A stretch of 58,004 nucleotides of DNA from Microvirga sp. 3-52 (GTDB taxonomy: Bacteria > Pseudomonadota > Alphaproteobacteria > Rhizobiales > Beijerinckiaceae): positions 1-58,004 of the forward strand of contig NZ_JAHAMK010000006.1 of the NCBI RefSeq assembly GCF_018383585.1. Reading direction: 5' to 3'. Both the position numbers and the translations under genes were made by a program. Within the stretch, counting starts at the first letter, position 1. The number at the start of each line of letters is the position of its first letter. This document shows, piece by piece, positions 17,644 through 26,124 of the stretch. The notes below the pieces were generated by a model. The model was not told the DNA's origin and did not search any database. It saw nothing but the letters and a program-made list of their open reading frames with translations.

Positions 17644-18058
17644 ATTAAGTTCTCTACTATTAACGGAGCGCCACTCACCGGCTCGCAGCACTAGCAGCAT
17701 CCATTTAAATTAGAACGAAGTTGCATTGCAATCTTCCACACTGACAAGCATGGATTTGAACGCAACAATGTTTGCCGCTGCAGGGGTTTGAGCCTGTAAG
17801 TACGAGTTCTCTTGGATGCCTATGATGGCGTTCCCGTGGCAAAGTTCAATGGACAGGGCCAAAAGCTGCCCGAGTTTTGTCGATAAAGTTAACACTGGTT
17901 CGAAGTGCAATGTCGGCGGCGTGCTGCAATCTAAGAACACGCACCACAGCGCTTGTAAGGGTCACTGTCCGCATGCGTTCAGCCATTACATAAATTAATG
18001 GCCTCAGCATCTCGACTGGCGGGATGCTGAGGCCATGCGCCGCGCATGAGTAATTCAG
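17644..18058. other. Intergenic region, mostly without signal
   Basis: This 415-base stretch is visibly more AT-rich than its neighbours. A 76-residue open frame on the minus strand (17710-17940) has no ribosome site or family resemblance. The only clear element is the hairpin at 18000-18034. The promoter of the CYTH-like gene should lie near 17650-17750. Confidence 0.5.
18000..18034 (-). terminator. Terminator of the aldehyde dehydrogenase operon
   Basis: A perfect 12-base-pair stem, 18000-18011 (GGCCTCAGCATC) with 18023-18034, around an 11-base loop. On the minus strand it is followed by ATTAATTTA. It lies 24 bases after the dehydrogenase stop codon, the right place for a rho-independent terminator. 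Confidence 0.75.
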
Positions 18059-19534
18059 TTACTCGCTTGATTGGGTCTTTGGCACGTATGGGCCGTTTCC
18101 GTCGAATGTGTAGGCGGTCTTCACCGTGGTGTAGAACTCCTGCGCGTAGCGGCCCTGCTCGCGCGGACCATAGGACGAGCCCTTCCGTCCGCCGAATGGC
18201 ACATGGTAGTCCACGCCGGCCGTCGGCAGGTTCACCATCACCATGCCGGCCTCCGCATTACGCTTGAAATGCGAAGCGTGTTTCAGGCTCGTGGTGCAGA
18301 TGCCGGACGACAGGCCGAACGGCGTATCGTTGGCGAGTTCCAGGGCCTCGTCGTAATCCTTCGCGCGGGTCACGGTCGCCACCGGGCCGAAGATCTCCTC
18401 GCGGGCCACACGCATCTGGTTGCTCACCTCCGTGAACAAAGCAGGGGCGAGATAGAAGCCGGGGGTGTCGCGCTTCAGAAGCTCGCCGCCGGCCACGAGC
18501 TTGGCGCCTTCCTCCTGTCCGATCCGGATGTACTTCAGATCCTGATCGAGCTGGCTCTGATCGACGACCGGGCCGATCTGCGTGCCGGCCTTCAAGGCAT
18601 CATCAATGACGAGCCCTTGCATGCGCTCCTGCATGGCGGCCACGAACCGGTCGTGGATGCCCTCGGTCACGATGAGGCGGGAAGAAGCGGTGCAGCGCTG
18701 ACCGGTGGAGAAGAACGCGCTGTTGACGGCGCATTCCACCGCCACCTTCAGGTCGGCATCATCGAGCACCACCATCGGGTTTTTGCCGCCCATCTCGAGC
18801 TGAAGCTTCTTCATCGGATCGGCGGTGATGCAGGTCTGGGCCACCTTCCGGCCGGTCGGTACCGAACCGGTGAAGGAGATAGCAGAAACCTTGGGGCTCT
18901 GCAGCATCGCTTCGCCCACCACGGAGCCGCGGCCCATCACCAGGTTGAACACGCCCGCCGGCACGCCGGCCCGGATGATGATCTCGGACAGCGCGTGGGC
19001 CGAACCCGGCACGAGATCGGCCGGCTTGAACACCACGGTGTTGCCATAGGCGAGCGCCGGCGCGATCTTCCAGGCCGGAATCGCGATGGGGAAGTTCCAC
19101 GGCGTGATCAGGCCGACGACCCCCACCGGCTCGCGGGTGATCTCCACATCGATGAAGGGCCGCACGGACGGCACCTTCTCACCGGCCATCCGCAGGCACT
19201 CGCCGGAGAAGAAGAGAAAGATCTGCGCGGCGCGGGTCACCTCGCCGATGCCTTCCGGGAGGGTCTTGCCCTCCTCGCGCGAGAGCAGGCGGCCGAGTTC
19301 CTCCTTGCGGGCGAGGATCTCGTCGCCGACGGCCTTGAGGATATCATGGCGCTGCTGGATCGAGGAGCGCGACCAGGCCGGGAAGGCATCGTAAGCAGCG
19401 GCGATCGCGCGCTCGGCCTCGGCCACCGAGGCGCGGGCGTACTCGCCGACCACATCGTTGGTGTTGGACGGGTTGACGTTCGCTGAAGCGTCCGACGCCG
19501 ACAGCCACTCGCCTGCGATATAGTTCTTGGTCAT
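18059..19534 (-). CDS. Aldehyde dehydrogenase, probable 2-oxoglutarate semialdehyde dehydrogenase
   Basis: 491 residues, a full-length NAD(P)-dependent aldehyde dehydrogenase. Catalytic Cys281 (STGQRCTASSR), Glu247 (LEMGGK), Asn147 (PWNFP) and the cofactor loop FTGSVPTG are all present. Overall style, including PTAGVDYHVPFGG near the C-terminus, matches alpha-ketoglutaric semialdehyde dehydrogenases that end the non-phosphorylating pentose (Weimberg-type), glucarate or hydroxyproline routes. The adjacent upstream FAH-family gene, three bases away, is of the kind that makes that semialdehyde from 2-keto-3-deoxypentonates. Substrate assignment therefore rests on context plus family, not on a diagnostic residue. 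A terminator follows at 18000-18034. Confidence 0.88.
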   Translation of the reverse strand: MTKNYIAGEWLSASDASANVNPSNTNDVVGEYARASVAEAERAIAAAYDAFPAWSRSSIQQRHDILKAVGDEILARKEELGRLLSREEGKTLPEGIGEVTRAAQIFLFFSGECLRMAGEKVPSVRPFIDVEITREPVGVVGLITPWNFPIAIPAWKIAPALAYGNTVVFKPADLVPGSAHALSEIIIRAGVPAGVFNLVMGRGSVVGEAMLQSPKVSAISFTGSVPTGRKVAQTCITADPMKKLQLEMGGKNPMVVLDDADLKVAVECAVNSAFFSTGQRCTASSRLIVTEGIHDRFVAAMQERMQGLVIDDALKAGTQIGPVVDQSQLDQDLKYIRIGQEEGAKLVAGGELLKRDTPGFYLAPALFTEVSNQMRVAREEIFGPVATVTRAKDYDEALELANDTPFGLSSGICTTSLKHASHFKRNAEAGMVMVNLPTAGVDYHVPFGGRKGSSYGPREQGRYAQEFYTTVKTAYTFDGNGPYVPKTQSSE

Positions 19535-19536
19535 CT

Positions 19537-20733
19537 TTAACCTGCCAGTCTGCTGGTGATAAGGCCCCGTTGGGCCAGGTTGGACATGAAAGCGCCGATG
19601 CCGAAGGTCCAGGGCTCACATTCGGAGCTCGGCTTCATGCGGTTGACCAGCGCTCCGAGCTTGGGAGCCGAGATGGTGACGATGTCGCCACGCTTATGCG
19701 TGAAGCCCATGCCGGCATCGTCCCGGTCCTGCGTCGGCGCGAACATCGTTCCGAGGAACAGCGCGAACCCATCCGGGTACTGATGGTGGGGACCGACGGT
19801 CTGCGCGACGAGATCCTCGGGGTCGCGGCTGATCTTCGTAATCGACGACGAACCTTCGAGCTTAAAGCCGTCCTCGCCCTCGACCGTGAGCGTCACTGTG
19901 GTCTGCCGGACATCGTCGAGGGAGAATGTCTCGTCGAAGAACCGGATGAACGGGCCGACCGAGCAGGAGGCGTTGTTGTCTTTCGCTTTCGAGAGAAGCA
20001 AAGCGGAGCGCCCCTCGAAATCACGCAGGTTCACATCGTTTCCAAGCGTGGCGCCGACGATCTTCCCTTGAGCGGTGACGATCACCACCACCTCCGGCTC
20101 GGGATTGTTCCAGGTGGATTTGGGATGCAGGCCCGCATCCATGAAGGCTCCTACAGCCGAGAGAGTTGGAGCCTTGGTGAACACCTCCGCATCTGGACCG
20201 ATTCCGACCTCGAGGTACTGGCTCCACGCGCCTTGCGCGACGAGAACCTCCTTCAGAGCCATGGCTTCAGGCGACCCGGGCTTGAGCCGGCTCAGGTCGT
20301 CGCCCACGAGCCGCAGAACCTCGGACCGGATGGCCGCTGCCGCACTGGCATCGCCCCGCGCTCGCTCCTCGATGACGCGCTCCAGCATGGAAACCGCAAA
20401 AGTGACACCAGCCGCCTTGACGACCTGAAGATCGATGGGGGCCAGAAGCCAGGGCTTCGACGCATCCCGGACGTCCGGGGCAGTGTTGCCGGCAATCTCT
20501 TCGAGAGACCCGATTCTCTCGCCTCGAGCGGACTTCGCCACGTCCGCTGGATTATCGACGGCGGCAAGCCCGCTCACCGTGGAGCAGGCGGAGGAAATAT
20601 CGAACAGACCATCCTCCCGAACCGCGACCACGGAAGGCCCGATACCCGGGCGCCAGACGCGTCCGACAAGGGCTCCTTGGAACCCATCGGCTGGCAGAAT
20701 TCGGGCTATGTTCATCGAAGACAGGTGGTCCAT
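19537..20733 (-). CDS. FAH-superfamily protein, XylX-like 2-keto-3-deoxypentonate dehydratase
   Basis: 398 residues from ATG 20733; the internal ATG at 20715 (MNIARILPADGF) is an alternative start. The C-terminal two thirds form a fumarylacetoacetate-hydrolase fold with metal-ligand acidic residues in NNPEPEVVVIV and GNDVNLRDFEGRS. The size, and the SKAKDNNASCSVGPFIRFFD segment, fit the subgroup containing Caulobacter XylX and archaeal 2-keto-3-deoxy-arabinonate dehydratase rather than the 200-280-residue hydrolases. It would convert a 2-keto-3-deoxy-pentonate to 2-oxoglutarate semialdehyde, the substrate of the next gene, three bases downstream. Other Weimberg genes (sugar dehydrogenase, lactonase, xylonate dehydratase) are not beside it. 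Confidence 0.75.
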   Translation of the reverse strand: MDHLSSMNIARILPADGFQGALVGRVWRPGIGPSVVAVREDGLFDISSACSTVSGLAAVDNPADVAKSARGERIGSLEEIAGNTAPDVRDASKPWLLAPIDLQVVKAAGVTFAVSMLERVIEERARGDASAAAAIRSEVLRLVGDDLSRLKPGSPEAMALKEVLVAQGAWSQYLEVGIGPDAEVFTKAPTLSAVGAFMDAGLHPKSTWNNPEPEVVVIVTAQGKIVGATLGNDVNLRDFEGRSALLLSKAKDNNASCSVGPFIRFFDETFSLDDVRQTTVTLTVEGEDGFKLEGSSSITKISRDPEDLVAQTVGPHHQYPDGFALFLGTMFAPTQDRDDAGMGFTHKRGDIVTISAPKLGALVNRMKPSSECEPWTFGIGAFMSNLAQRGLITSRLAG

Positions 20734-21125
20734 CGGCTGGCGCTCGCTTTCCGTTCAGGGCCGTTTCCCGACCCTTTCCCTGGAGCATCAGCCCCAACGG
20801 GTCCGATGCTCCTTCTTCCGATAGGCGCATCGTTCGGAGCGGAAAACCGGATCCCATTTCCGCACGATGCGCTCGTGCGCCCTTGATATAGCCACCGAGG
20901 CGCGAGCGGCTATAGGGAAAATGACTTTCCTCGGCTTCGACCGGGGAAAGCTCGGAACAAAGCCAGTTGGTCGTCGGTTGCGCAGCGCGGTTGAAAGCCC
21001 TCTCCCCTTCAAGATCCTGTTATTTCATTTCGCCTGCCCTCGAGAGGTTCCGTTCCAGCCGAAGGGGAGTTAACCCGACTTCGAAATTGTGCTTTGTGCA
21101 AGCCGCATGAAAGGAGTCCTATTTC
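20734..21125. other. Divergent promoter region with a repeat copy
   Basis: This 392-base region lies between the divergent XylX-like and LOG genes. It contains the composite palindromic repeat at 20782-20872. The remainder, 20873-21125, shows no convincing open frame; it presumably holds the LOG promoter. Confidence 0.5.
20782..20872 (-). repeat. Composite palindromic repeat B, copy 1 (inverted, diverged)
   Basis: Two hairpins: GGAGCATC (20782-20789) with GATGCTCC (20805-20812), then GCGCATCG (20825-20832) with CGATGCGC (20865-20872). Between the second pair lies CGGAAAACCGGATCCC. Copies at 54655-54811 and 57775-57880 have the same two hairpins in the opposite order, so this copy is in reverse orientation. 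It is the most diverged of the three. Confidence 0.75.
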
Positions 21126-21914
21126 ATGGATGACCGCAAGCCTTCGAACGCAGCAAGTCTCAACTCGCCGTCCTATCGTCTGGCCGCGATGGACCAAGAC
21201 TTCCTCCTGGGTGATTCCATGCGTGGCGTCCGATTCATGCTGGAATACGCCAAGGCCGAGGAAAGTCTGCGAATCTGGGGCGTGCGCTCCACCATCGTCG
21301 TGTTCGGCAGCGCCCGGATTCGGGAGAACGGCCCCGGAAAGCACCCGTTCTGGTACGAGCAGGCCCGCGCCTTCGGCGCCATCGCGTCACAGCGAGGCGG
21401 CGCGCTGACCGTCACCAGCGGCACTCGGGACAACGTGATCGCCACCGGCGGCGGCCCCGGCATCATGGAGGCGGCCAACAGGGGCGCGTTCGATGTCGGC
21501 GCTCCCTCCATCGGCTTCAACATCACCCTGCCCCATGAGCAGGAACCCAATGCCTATTCGACCCCGGACCTGACATTCCGCTTCCACTACTTCGCCATGC
21601 GCAAGATGCACCTGGCGATGCGGGCCAATGCTCTTGTGGTGTTCCCCGGCGGGTTCGGAACCCTGGATGAATTGTTCGAAATCCTGACCCTGCGCCAGAC
21701 CGGCAAGGCGCCCCCCCTGCCGATCGTTCTCTTCGACAAGGCCTACTGGCAATCGGTCATCAGGTTCGATGCCCTGCTGGAACATGGCATGGTGAGCGAG
21801 CGCGACCGGGAACTCGTCAACTTTGCCGACAGCGCCGAGGAGATATGGACCGCCCTTATCGAGAACGGACTCGTCGTGCAGACCTTGGAAAGAGATTCCG
21901 AGCAGGATTTCTGA
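21126..21914 (+). CDS. LOG family protein
   Basis: 262 residues. A Rossmann-like domain carries IVVFGSARIRENG, GGGPGIMEAANRGA and the LOG signature FPGGFGTLDELFE. LOG proteins hydrolyse the N-glycosidic bond of cytokinin riboside 5'-monophosphates or other nucleoside monophosphates and were long mislabelled lysine decarboxylases. This member belongs to the longer bacterial group with about 50 extra N-terminal residues, whose natural substrate is usually not known. It is monocistronic: 392 bases of promoter region upstream, then a 134-base gap before the chromate genes on the same strand. Confidence 0.88.
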   Translation: MDDRKPSNAASLNSPSYRLAAMDQDFLLGDSMRGVRFMLEYAKAEESLRIWGVRSTIVVFGSARIRENGPGKHPFWYEQARAFGAIASQRGGALTVTSGTRDNVIATGGGPGIMEAANRGAFDVGAPSIGFNITLPHEQEPNAYSTPDLTFRFHYFAMRKMHLAMRANALVVFPGGFGTLDELFEILTLRQTGKAPPLPIVLFDKAYWQSVIRFDALLEHGMVSERDRELVNFADSAEEIWTALIENGLVVQTLERDSEQDF

Positions 21915-22048
21915 TCGATACGGCCCCGTCGAATTGATTTGACAAATCCGGAAGGTTGAACTGTGATCCATGCCATGGGGATTGCGATCTCCCCACGAGG
22001 CGACATGCCCAAGCATCGCATCCGATCTGAACCAATACGGATGCAACC

Positions 22049-22873
22049 ATGTCGTCGTTCAACACCATCTCCCCTGAAAGGCTCGCACGCCTTATCGGCA
22101 CGCCGAAATGCCCTCTCCTCATCGATGTGCGCACCGATGATGACTTTGCTAATGATCCTCGCCTGATTCCGGGTTCCAGGCGTCGATCCTTCGATACCGC
22201 CGCAGATTGGGCGCATGAACTTGCCAGTCAGTCGGTCGTCGTGATCTGCCAGAAAGGCTTGAAGCTCAGCCATGGCGTTGCAGCTTGGCTCCGCCATGCC
22301 GGGTTGTCGGCCGATTCCCTTGAAGGCGGAACATTGGCTTGGGCGCAAGCCGGTCTTCCCATGGTCCCGGCAGATCGGATCCCACCGCTCGATCGTCAAG
22401 GGCGGACAATCTGGGTCACGCGCTCGCGCCCCAAGATCGACCGGATTGCCTGCCCCTGGCTGATCCGCCGCTTCGTCGACCCCTGTGCCGTTTTCCTGTT
22501 CGTCCCGGCCCCCGAGGTCCAAGGCGTGGCGGAACGCTTTTCAGCCATGCCATTCGATATCGAAGGCGAAGACATCTTCTGGAGCCATCGCGGCGAGCTG
22601 TGCACCTTCGATGTCATGGTCGAGGAGTTCGGCCTTCGAACTGCCCCTCTGAAGCATCTCGCCACCATCGTCAGGGGAGCCGACACAGCCCGGCCGGATC
22701 TGGCGCCGGAAGTTCCCGGCCTGCTCGCCGCCTCGTTGGGATTGTCACGGATGTATGCGGACGATCTCGCCCAGCTCGAGGCTGGGCTCCTGCTCTACGA
22801 TGCCTTCTATCGCTGGTGCCGCGATGCTACGGAAGAAACGCATAACTGGCCCTCGAAGAAGCCGGGAGCCTGA
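22049..22873 (+). CDS. Rhodanese-ChrB fusion protein of chromate resistance
   Basis: 274 residues in two domains. Residues 1-110 form a rhodanese domain (LLIDVRTDDDF and an active-site loop beginning at Cys67, CQKGLKLSHG). Residues about 125-265 are the ChrB C-terminal domain (WVTRSRPKIDRIACPWLIRRF, then FSHR-like FWSHRGELCTFD). ChrB-type proteins regulate or assist chromate export; the C-terminal domain alone is reported to help resistance. Here the usual N-terminal ChrB half is replaced by a sulfurtransferase-like domain, suggesting thiol or redox chemistry and not DNA binding. The stop is followed by a single base before the GTG of chrA, so the pair is translationally coupled. Confidence 0.85.
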   Translation: MSSFNTISPERLARLIGTPKCPLLIDVRTDDDFANDPRLIPGSRRRSFDTAADWAHELASQSVVVICQKGLKLSHGVAAWLRHAGLSADSLEGGTLAWAQAGLPMVPADRIPPLDRQGRTIWVTRSRPKIDRIACPWLIRRFVDPCAVFLFVPAPEVQGVAERFSAMPFDIEGEDIFWSHRGELCTFDVMVEEFGLRTAPLKHLATIVRGADTARPDLAPEVPGLLAASLGLSRMYADDLAQLEAGLLLYDAFYRWCRDATEETHNWPSKKPGA

Positions 22874-22874
22874 C

Positions 22875-24272
22875 GTGAGCGAGACCCTGCAGAACTCGAA
22901 CCAGCCTGTCGCTAAGGTTGTGCCCAATCATGGGATTTCGCTGGCTGAGGCTTTTCGGGTCTGGCTGCGAGTCGCGGCCCTGAGTTTCGGCGGGCCGGCC
23001 GGGCAGATCGCCGTGATGCATCGGATCCTGGTCGAGGAGAAGCGCTGGATTTCCGAGGGCCGTTTCCTCCATGCCCTCAACTATTGCATGCTGCTGCCGG
23101 GTCCGGAAGCGCAGCAGCTTGCCACCTATGTGGGCTGGCTCATGCACCGCACCCTCGGCGGCATCATGGCGGGTGGGCTGTTCATCCTGCCCGGCATCGT
23201 GGCCATCATGGGCTTGAGCTGGATCTATGCCCTCTACGGCAAGGTCGGCATCGTCGCGGCGCTCTTCTTCGGCCTGAAGGCAGCCGTGCTCGCCATCGTG
23301 CTTGAGGCGGTGGTGCGGATCGGCAAGCGGGCGCTGAAGAACCGCATCCTGATCGGGATCGCTGCGGCAGCCTTCGTGGCGATCTTCTTTCTCGATGCGC
23401 CATTTCCACTGATCATTCTCGCTGCCGGACTGATCGGCTTTTGCGGCGGGCGGGCGGATCTCCCGGAATTCCAAGTTGGCGGACATGGCAATGACGCGCA
23501 GGACAATGACAATCTCCTGGGTGAGCATCTTCCCTCGCATGCTTCTCCAAACATAAGACGAAGCGCACGTGTCGCGACGATCTGGCTGACGCTCTGGTTC
23601 ACGCCGATCCTGGCCCTCCTGCTGATCCTTGGACGAGACGACGTCTTCACTCAGATCGCGATCTTCTTTTCCAAGATGGCGATGGTCACCTTTGGCGGAG
23701 CCTACGCGGTCCTCGCCTATGTGGCACAGCAGGCTGTGGAAACCTATGGCTGGCTGCGGCCCGGCGAGATGCTGGACGGTCTCGGCATGGCCGAGACGAC
23801 GCCGGGACCATTGATCATGGTGCTGCAATTCGTAGGCTTCATGGCGGCTTTCCGGGAAGCCGGCCCGCTGCATCCACTGCTGGCAGGGACATTGGGCGGT
23901 CTTCTCGCCACATGGGTAACCTTCGCTCCTTGCTTTCTCTGGATCTTCCTGGGCGCACCCTACATCGAAATCCTGCGCGGCAATCGGGCCTTGAGCGGCG
24001 CCCTGTCCGCCATCACGGCCGCCGTGGTCGGCGTGATCCTGAACCTCGCGATCTGGTTCGGGATTCACACGATCTTCAGGGACATTCGACCCGTCGAATG
24101 GGGGCTTCTCGAATTCGATGCGCCTTTGTGGGGAAGCGTGGATCTCTGGGCGCTGCTGCTCTCGGGGGCAGCCGTCGTCGCCATGTTCCGCTTCAGGATA
24201 GGGATGCTGCCGACGCTTGCGGCAACGTCCATAATAGGGATTGTTCTTTACTGGGCAGGGATGATCGCATGA
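22875..24272 (+). CDS. chrA: Chromate efflux transporter, CHR family
   Basis: 465 residues from GTG 22875, one base after the ChrB-like stop (TGACGTG). The frame extends upstream inside the previous gene but without homology. It is a long-chain CHR transporter made of two homologous halves: LRVAALSFGGPAGQIAVMH with LLPGPEAQQLATYVG in the first, and MVTFGGAYAVLAYVAQQAV with TTPGPLIMVLQFVGF in the second. About ten membrane segments are visible. It exports chromate from the cytoplasm. The central linker (about residues 195-235) is hydrophilic. A hairpin overlapping the stop codon probably ends the transcript. Confidence 0.93.
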   Translation: MSETLQNSNQPVAKVVPNHGISLAEAFRVWLRVAALSFGGPAGQIAVMHRILVEEKRWISEGRFLHALNYCMLLPGPEAQQLATYVGWLMHRTLGGIMAGGLFILPGIVAIMGLSWIYALYGKVGIVAALFFGLKAAVLAIVLEAVVRIGKRALKNRILIGIAAAAFVAIFFLDAPFPLIILAAGLIGFCGGRADLPEFQVGGHGNDAQDNDNLLGEHLPSHASPNIRRSARVATIWLTLWFTPILALLLILGRDDVFTQIAIFFSKMAMVTFGGAYAVLAYVAQQAVETYGWLRPGEMLDGLGMAETTPGPLIMVLQFVGFMAAFREAGPLHPLLAGTLGGLLATWVTFAPCFLWIFLGAPYIEILRGNRALSGALSAITAAVVGVILNLAIWFGIHTIFRDIRPVEWGLLEFDAPLWGSVDLWALLLSGAAVVAMFRFRIGMLPTLAATSIIGIVLYWAGMIA

Positions 24273-24300
24273 GGCGAGGCGTTTTGCGCCCCACCTCATG
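24268..24300 (+). terminator. Hairpin over the chrA stop codon
   Basis: CATGAGG (24268-24274) pairs with CCTCATG (24294-24300), with an inner GGCG/CGCC stem and a TTTT loop. CTTTGT follows. It includes the chrA stop and lies between convergent genes, so it may act for both. Confidence 0.55.
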
Positions 24301-24311
24301 CTTTGTCACCT

Positions 24312-25091
24312 TCAGGTCGTGGACGAAATCTGTCCGCCGTCGACGCGCAGGATCGAGCCTGTCATGAATGAGGCCTTCTCGCTCGCGAGGAAGACGGCCG
24401 CTGCCGCAAATTCCTCGATCTCGCCGTAGCGGCCTGCCGGAATGCCGGCGCGGGCAGCCTTCGCCACCTCCTCAACGGAGCGACCGGTGCGTTCCGCATT
24501 GGCGGCGTCGAGCTGCTTCAGGCGATCGGTGGCGATGCGGCCCGGCGCGATGGCGTTCACGGTCACGCCCGAGGAGGCCACTTCGCTCGCCAGCGTCTTG
24601 CCCCAGCCTACGAGCGCAGGCCGGATGGCATTCGAGATCGCGAGGTTCGGGATCGGCTGGATCACGCCGGACGAGATCACCGAAATGATGCGGCCGAACC
24701 TACGCTCGATCATGCCGGGGAGAAGTTGATCGGCGATCCGCACGAGATTGACGAACATGGCATCGAACGATTGACGCCACTGGTCGGACGACACCCCCTG
24801 CGCCTTGCCGGGCGGCGGGCCGCCGCTGTTGAGAACGAGGATGTCGATGCCGCCCAGCGCTTCCGTCACATCCTTGACCAGGGCATCGACCTGATCGACC
24901 TTGCCGGTGTCGCAGATGAAGGGCAGGACGTCCCTGCCGATCTTGTCGGCGGCGGCCTTCGAACCGTCCATCGTGCGGCTGGCGATGGCGACGCGCGCGC
25001 CCTCCTCCGCCAAGCCCTGGGCGATGCCGAATCCCAGCCCCTTGCTCGCGCCGAGAACGAGCGCGCGCTTTCCTTTCAACCCTGTTTCCAT
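24312..25091 (-). CDS. SDR family protein lacking the YxxxK catalytic motif
   Basis: 259 residues from ATG 25091, preceded by AGGGGAG. The cofactor motif GASKGLGFG (14-22) and the C-terminal DGGQ are normal. The usual NNAG is LNSGGPPPG, and the catalytic Tyr-x3-Lys is replaced: after Ser140-Ser141 the sequence runs PIPNLAISNAIRPALVGWGK, giving Ser153-x3-Arg157 where Tyr and Lys are expected. This pattern recurs in one SDR subfamily annotated as 3-oxoacyl-ACP reductase, so it is probably ancestral and not damage, but the reaction is unclear. It is 23 bases downstream of the DHDPS-family gene and likely in one operon with it. Confidence 0.85.
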   Translation of the reverse strand: METGLKGKRALVLGASKGLGFGIAQGLAEEGARVAIASRTMDGSKAAADKIGRDVLPFICDTGKVDQVDALVKDVTEALGGIDILVLNSGGPPPGKAQGVSSDQWRQSFDAMFVNLVRIADQLLPGMIERRFGRIISVISSGVIQPIPNLAISNAIRPALVGWGKTLASEVASSGVTVNAIAPGRIATDRLKQLDAANAERTGRSVEEVAKAARAGIPAGRYGEIEEFAAAAVFLASEKASFMTGSILRVDGGQISSTT

Positions 25092-25114
25092 GCGTGAAAC
25101 TCCCCTTGTGGTAT

Positions 25115-26038
25115 TTAAGAGCGCTCGATGCGCTCCATCAGCCATTCGATATCGGCAATGGTTTCCGGGCTCAGCTTCGGCCCGGGCTTGCGCAGCGTGT
25201 CCGACGCGATGATCCCGCGCCGCTTCAGCACGAATTTACGCACGGCGAGACCAACTCCGGGCTGCGTCTCGTAGCGCACCAGCGGCAGGTGACGGTCGAA
25301 GAGATCATGCGCCTCCTTCCGCTTTCCCTGGTTGATGAGATCGACCACACCCACCAGCATTTCGGGGTAAGCGTAGCCCGTCATGGCGCCGTCGGCGCCA
25401 CGTTCCATCTCGAAGGGGAGGAACATACCGCCATTGCCGCAGAGAATGGATACGCGACGTACCTGACCGGCATCGCTTGCACGGCGCAGGGCCGTGATCT
25501 TGTCGAGCCCCGGCCAATCCTCGTGCTTCAGCATCACGCAGGAGGGGTGCTGCTCGATGATCCGCATGATCACCTTCGGCGTCATGACCACATTGGTGGT
25601 GAGCGGATAATCCTGGATCACCCACGGTACCTCCGTACCGATGGCTTCGACCGCATCAGCATAATAGGACACGATCTGGTCATCGGTCTTCAGGGTCGAG
25701 GGCGGCGCAATCATGACGCCGGCGGCGCCCGCATCCATCACCTTGGAGGACAGGCCCGACATGGCGGCAAAGCCCGCGGCCGACACGCCGACGATCACGG
25801 GAACGCGGCCCGCCACCGTGGCGATCACCTGACGGGCGAAGGCCAGCGCCTCATCCGCCGCCAGCTTGGGTGCTTCACCCATGATGCCGAGAATCGTCAG
25901 TCCGGTGGCGCCGGCTTTCAGATAGGCCTCGACCATCCGGTCGGTCGAGGCGACGTCCACCCGCCCGTCGCTCTCGAAGGGCGTGGGGCAGATGACGTAG
26001 ACGCCGGCGGCAGAACTCGTGAGCAAGGCTTCCTCCAT
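25115..26038 (-). CDS. Dihydrodipicolinate synthase/NAL family aldolase or dehydratase
   Basis: 307 residues forming a TIM-barrel class I aldolase. The Schiff-base Lys171 is in VMLKHEDW and the family Tyr144 is in IQDYP. The substrate-loop motif reads GIMGEAPKL instead of the GTTGE of true DapA, which argues against lysine synthesis. Family relatives act on 2-keto-3-deoxy sugar acids, sialic acid or 5-dehydro-4-deoxyglucarate. The SDR gene follows after 23 bases, so they likely serve one pathway, perhaps another keto-sugar-acid route like the XylX pair at 18-20.7 kb. Exact substrate unknown. Confidence 0.8.
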   Translation of the reverse strand: MEEALLTSSAAGVYVICPTPFESDGRVDVASTDRMVEAYLKAGATGLTILGIMGEAPKLAADEALAFARQVIATVAGRVPVIVGVSAAGFAAMSGLSSKVMDAGAAGVMIAPPSTLKTDDQIVSYYADAVEAIGTEVPWVIQDYPLTTNVVMTPKVIMRIIEQHPSCVMLKHEDWPGLDKITALRRASDAGQVRRVSILCGNGGMFLPFEMERGADGAMTGYAYPEMLVGVVDLINQGKRKEAHDLFDRHLPLVRYETQPGVGLAVRKFVLKRRGIIASDTLRKPGPKLSPETIADIEWLMERIERS

Positions 26039-26124
26039 GGCAGAGCGGCGAGAGAGATCAGGGCCCCTCCATACACCCGCTATCCGCCCGGCGCACTACC
26101 TTAGCTGCCGCCGACGATACGTCT

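Noticed and set aside
17710..17940. 76-residue minus-strand open frame between the CYTH-like and dehydrogenase genes
   Set aside because: Lower GC than all real genes here, no ribosome site, no recognisable motif.
18071..19486. Very long open frame opposite the aldehyde dehydrogenase gene
   Set aside because: Antisense shadow produced by GC-rich codon bias; the His/Arg-rich product has no domain, while the minus strand encodes a complete enzyme.
22827..24299. 490-residue open frame opposite chrA
   Set aside because: Antisense shadow; the translated sequence is rich in Asp, Glu, Gln and Arg without any fold signature, and chrA on the plus strand is clear.
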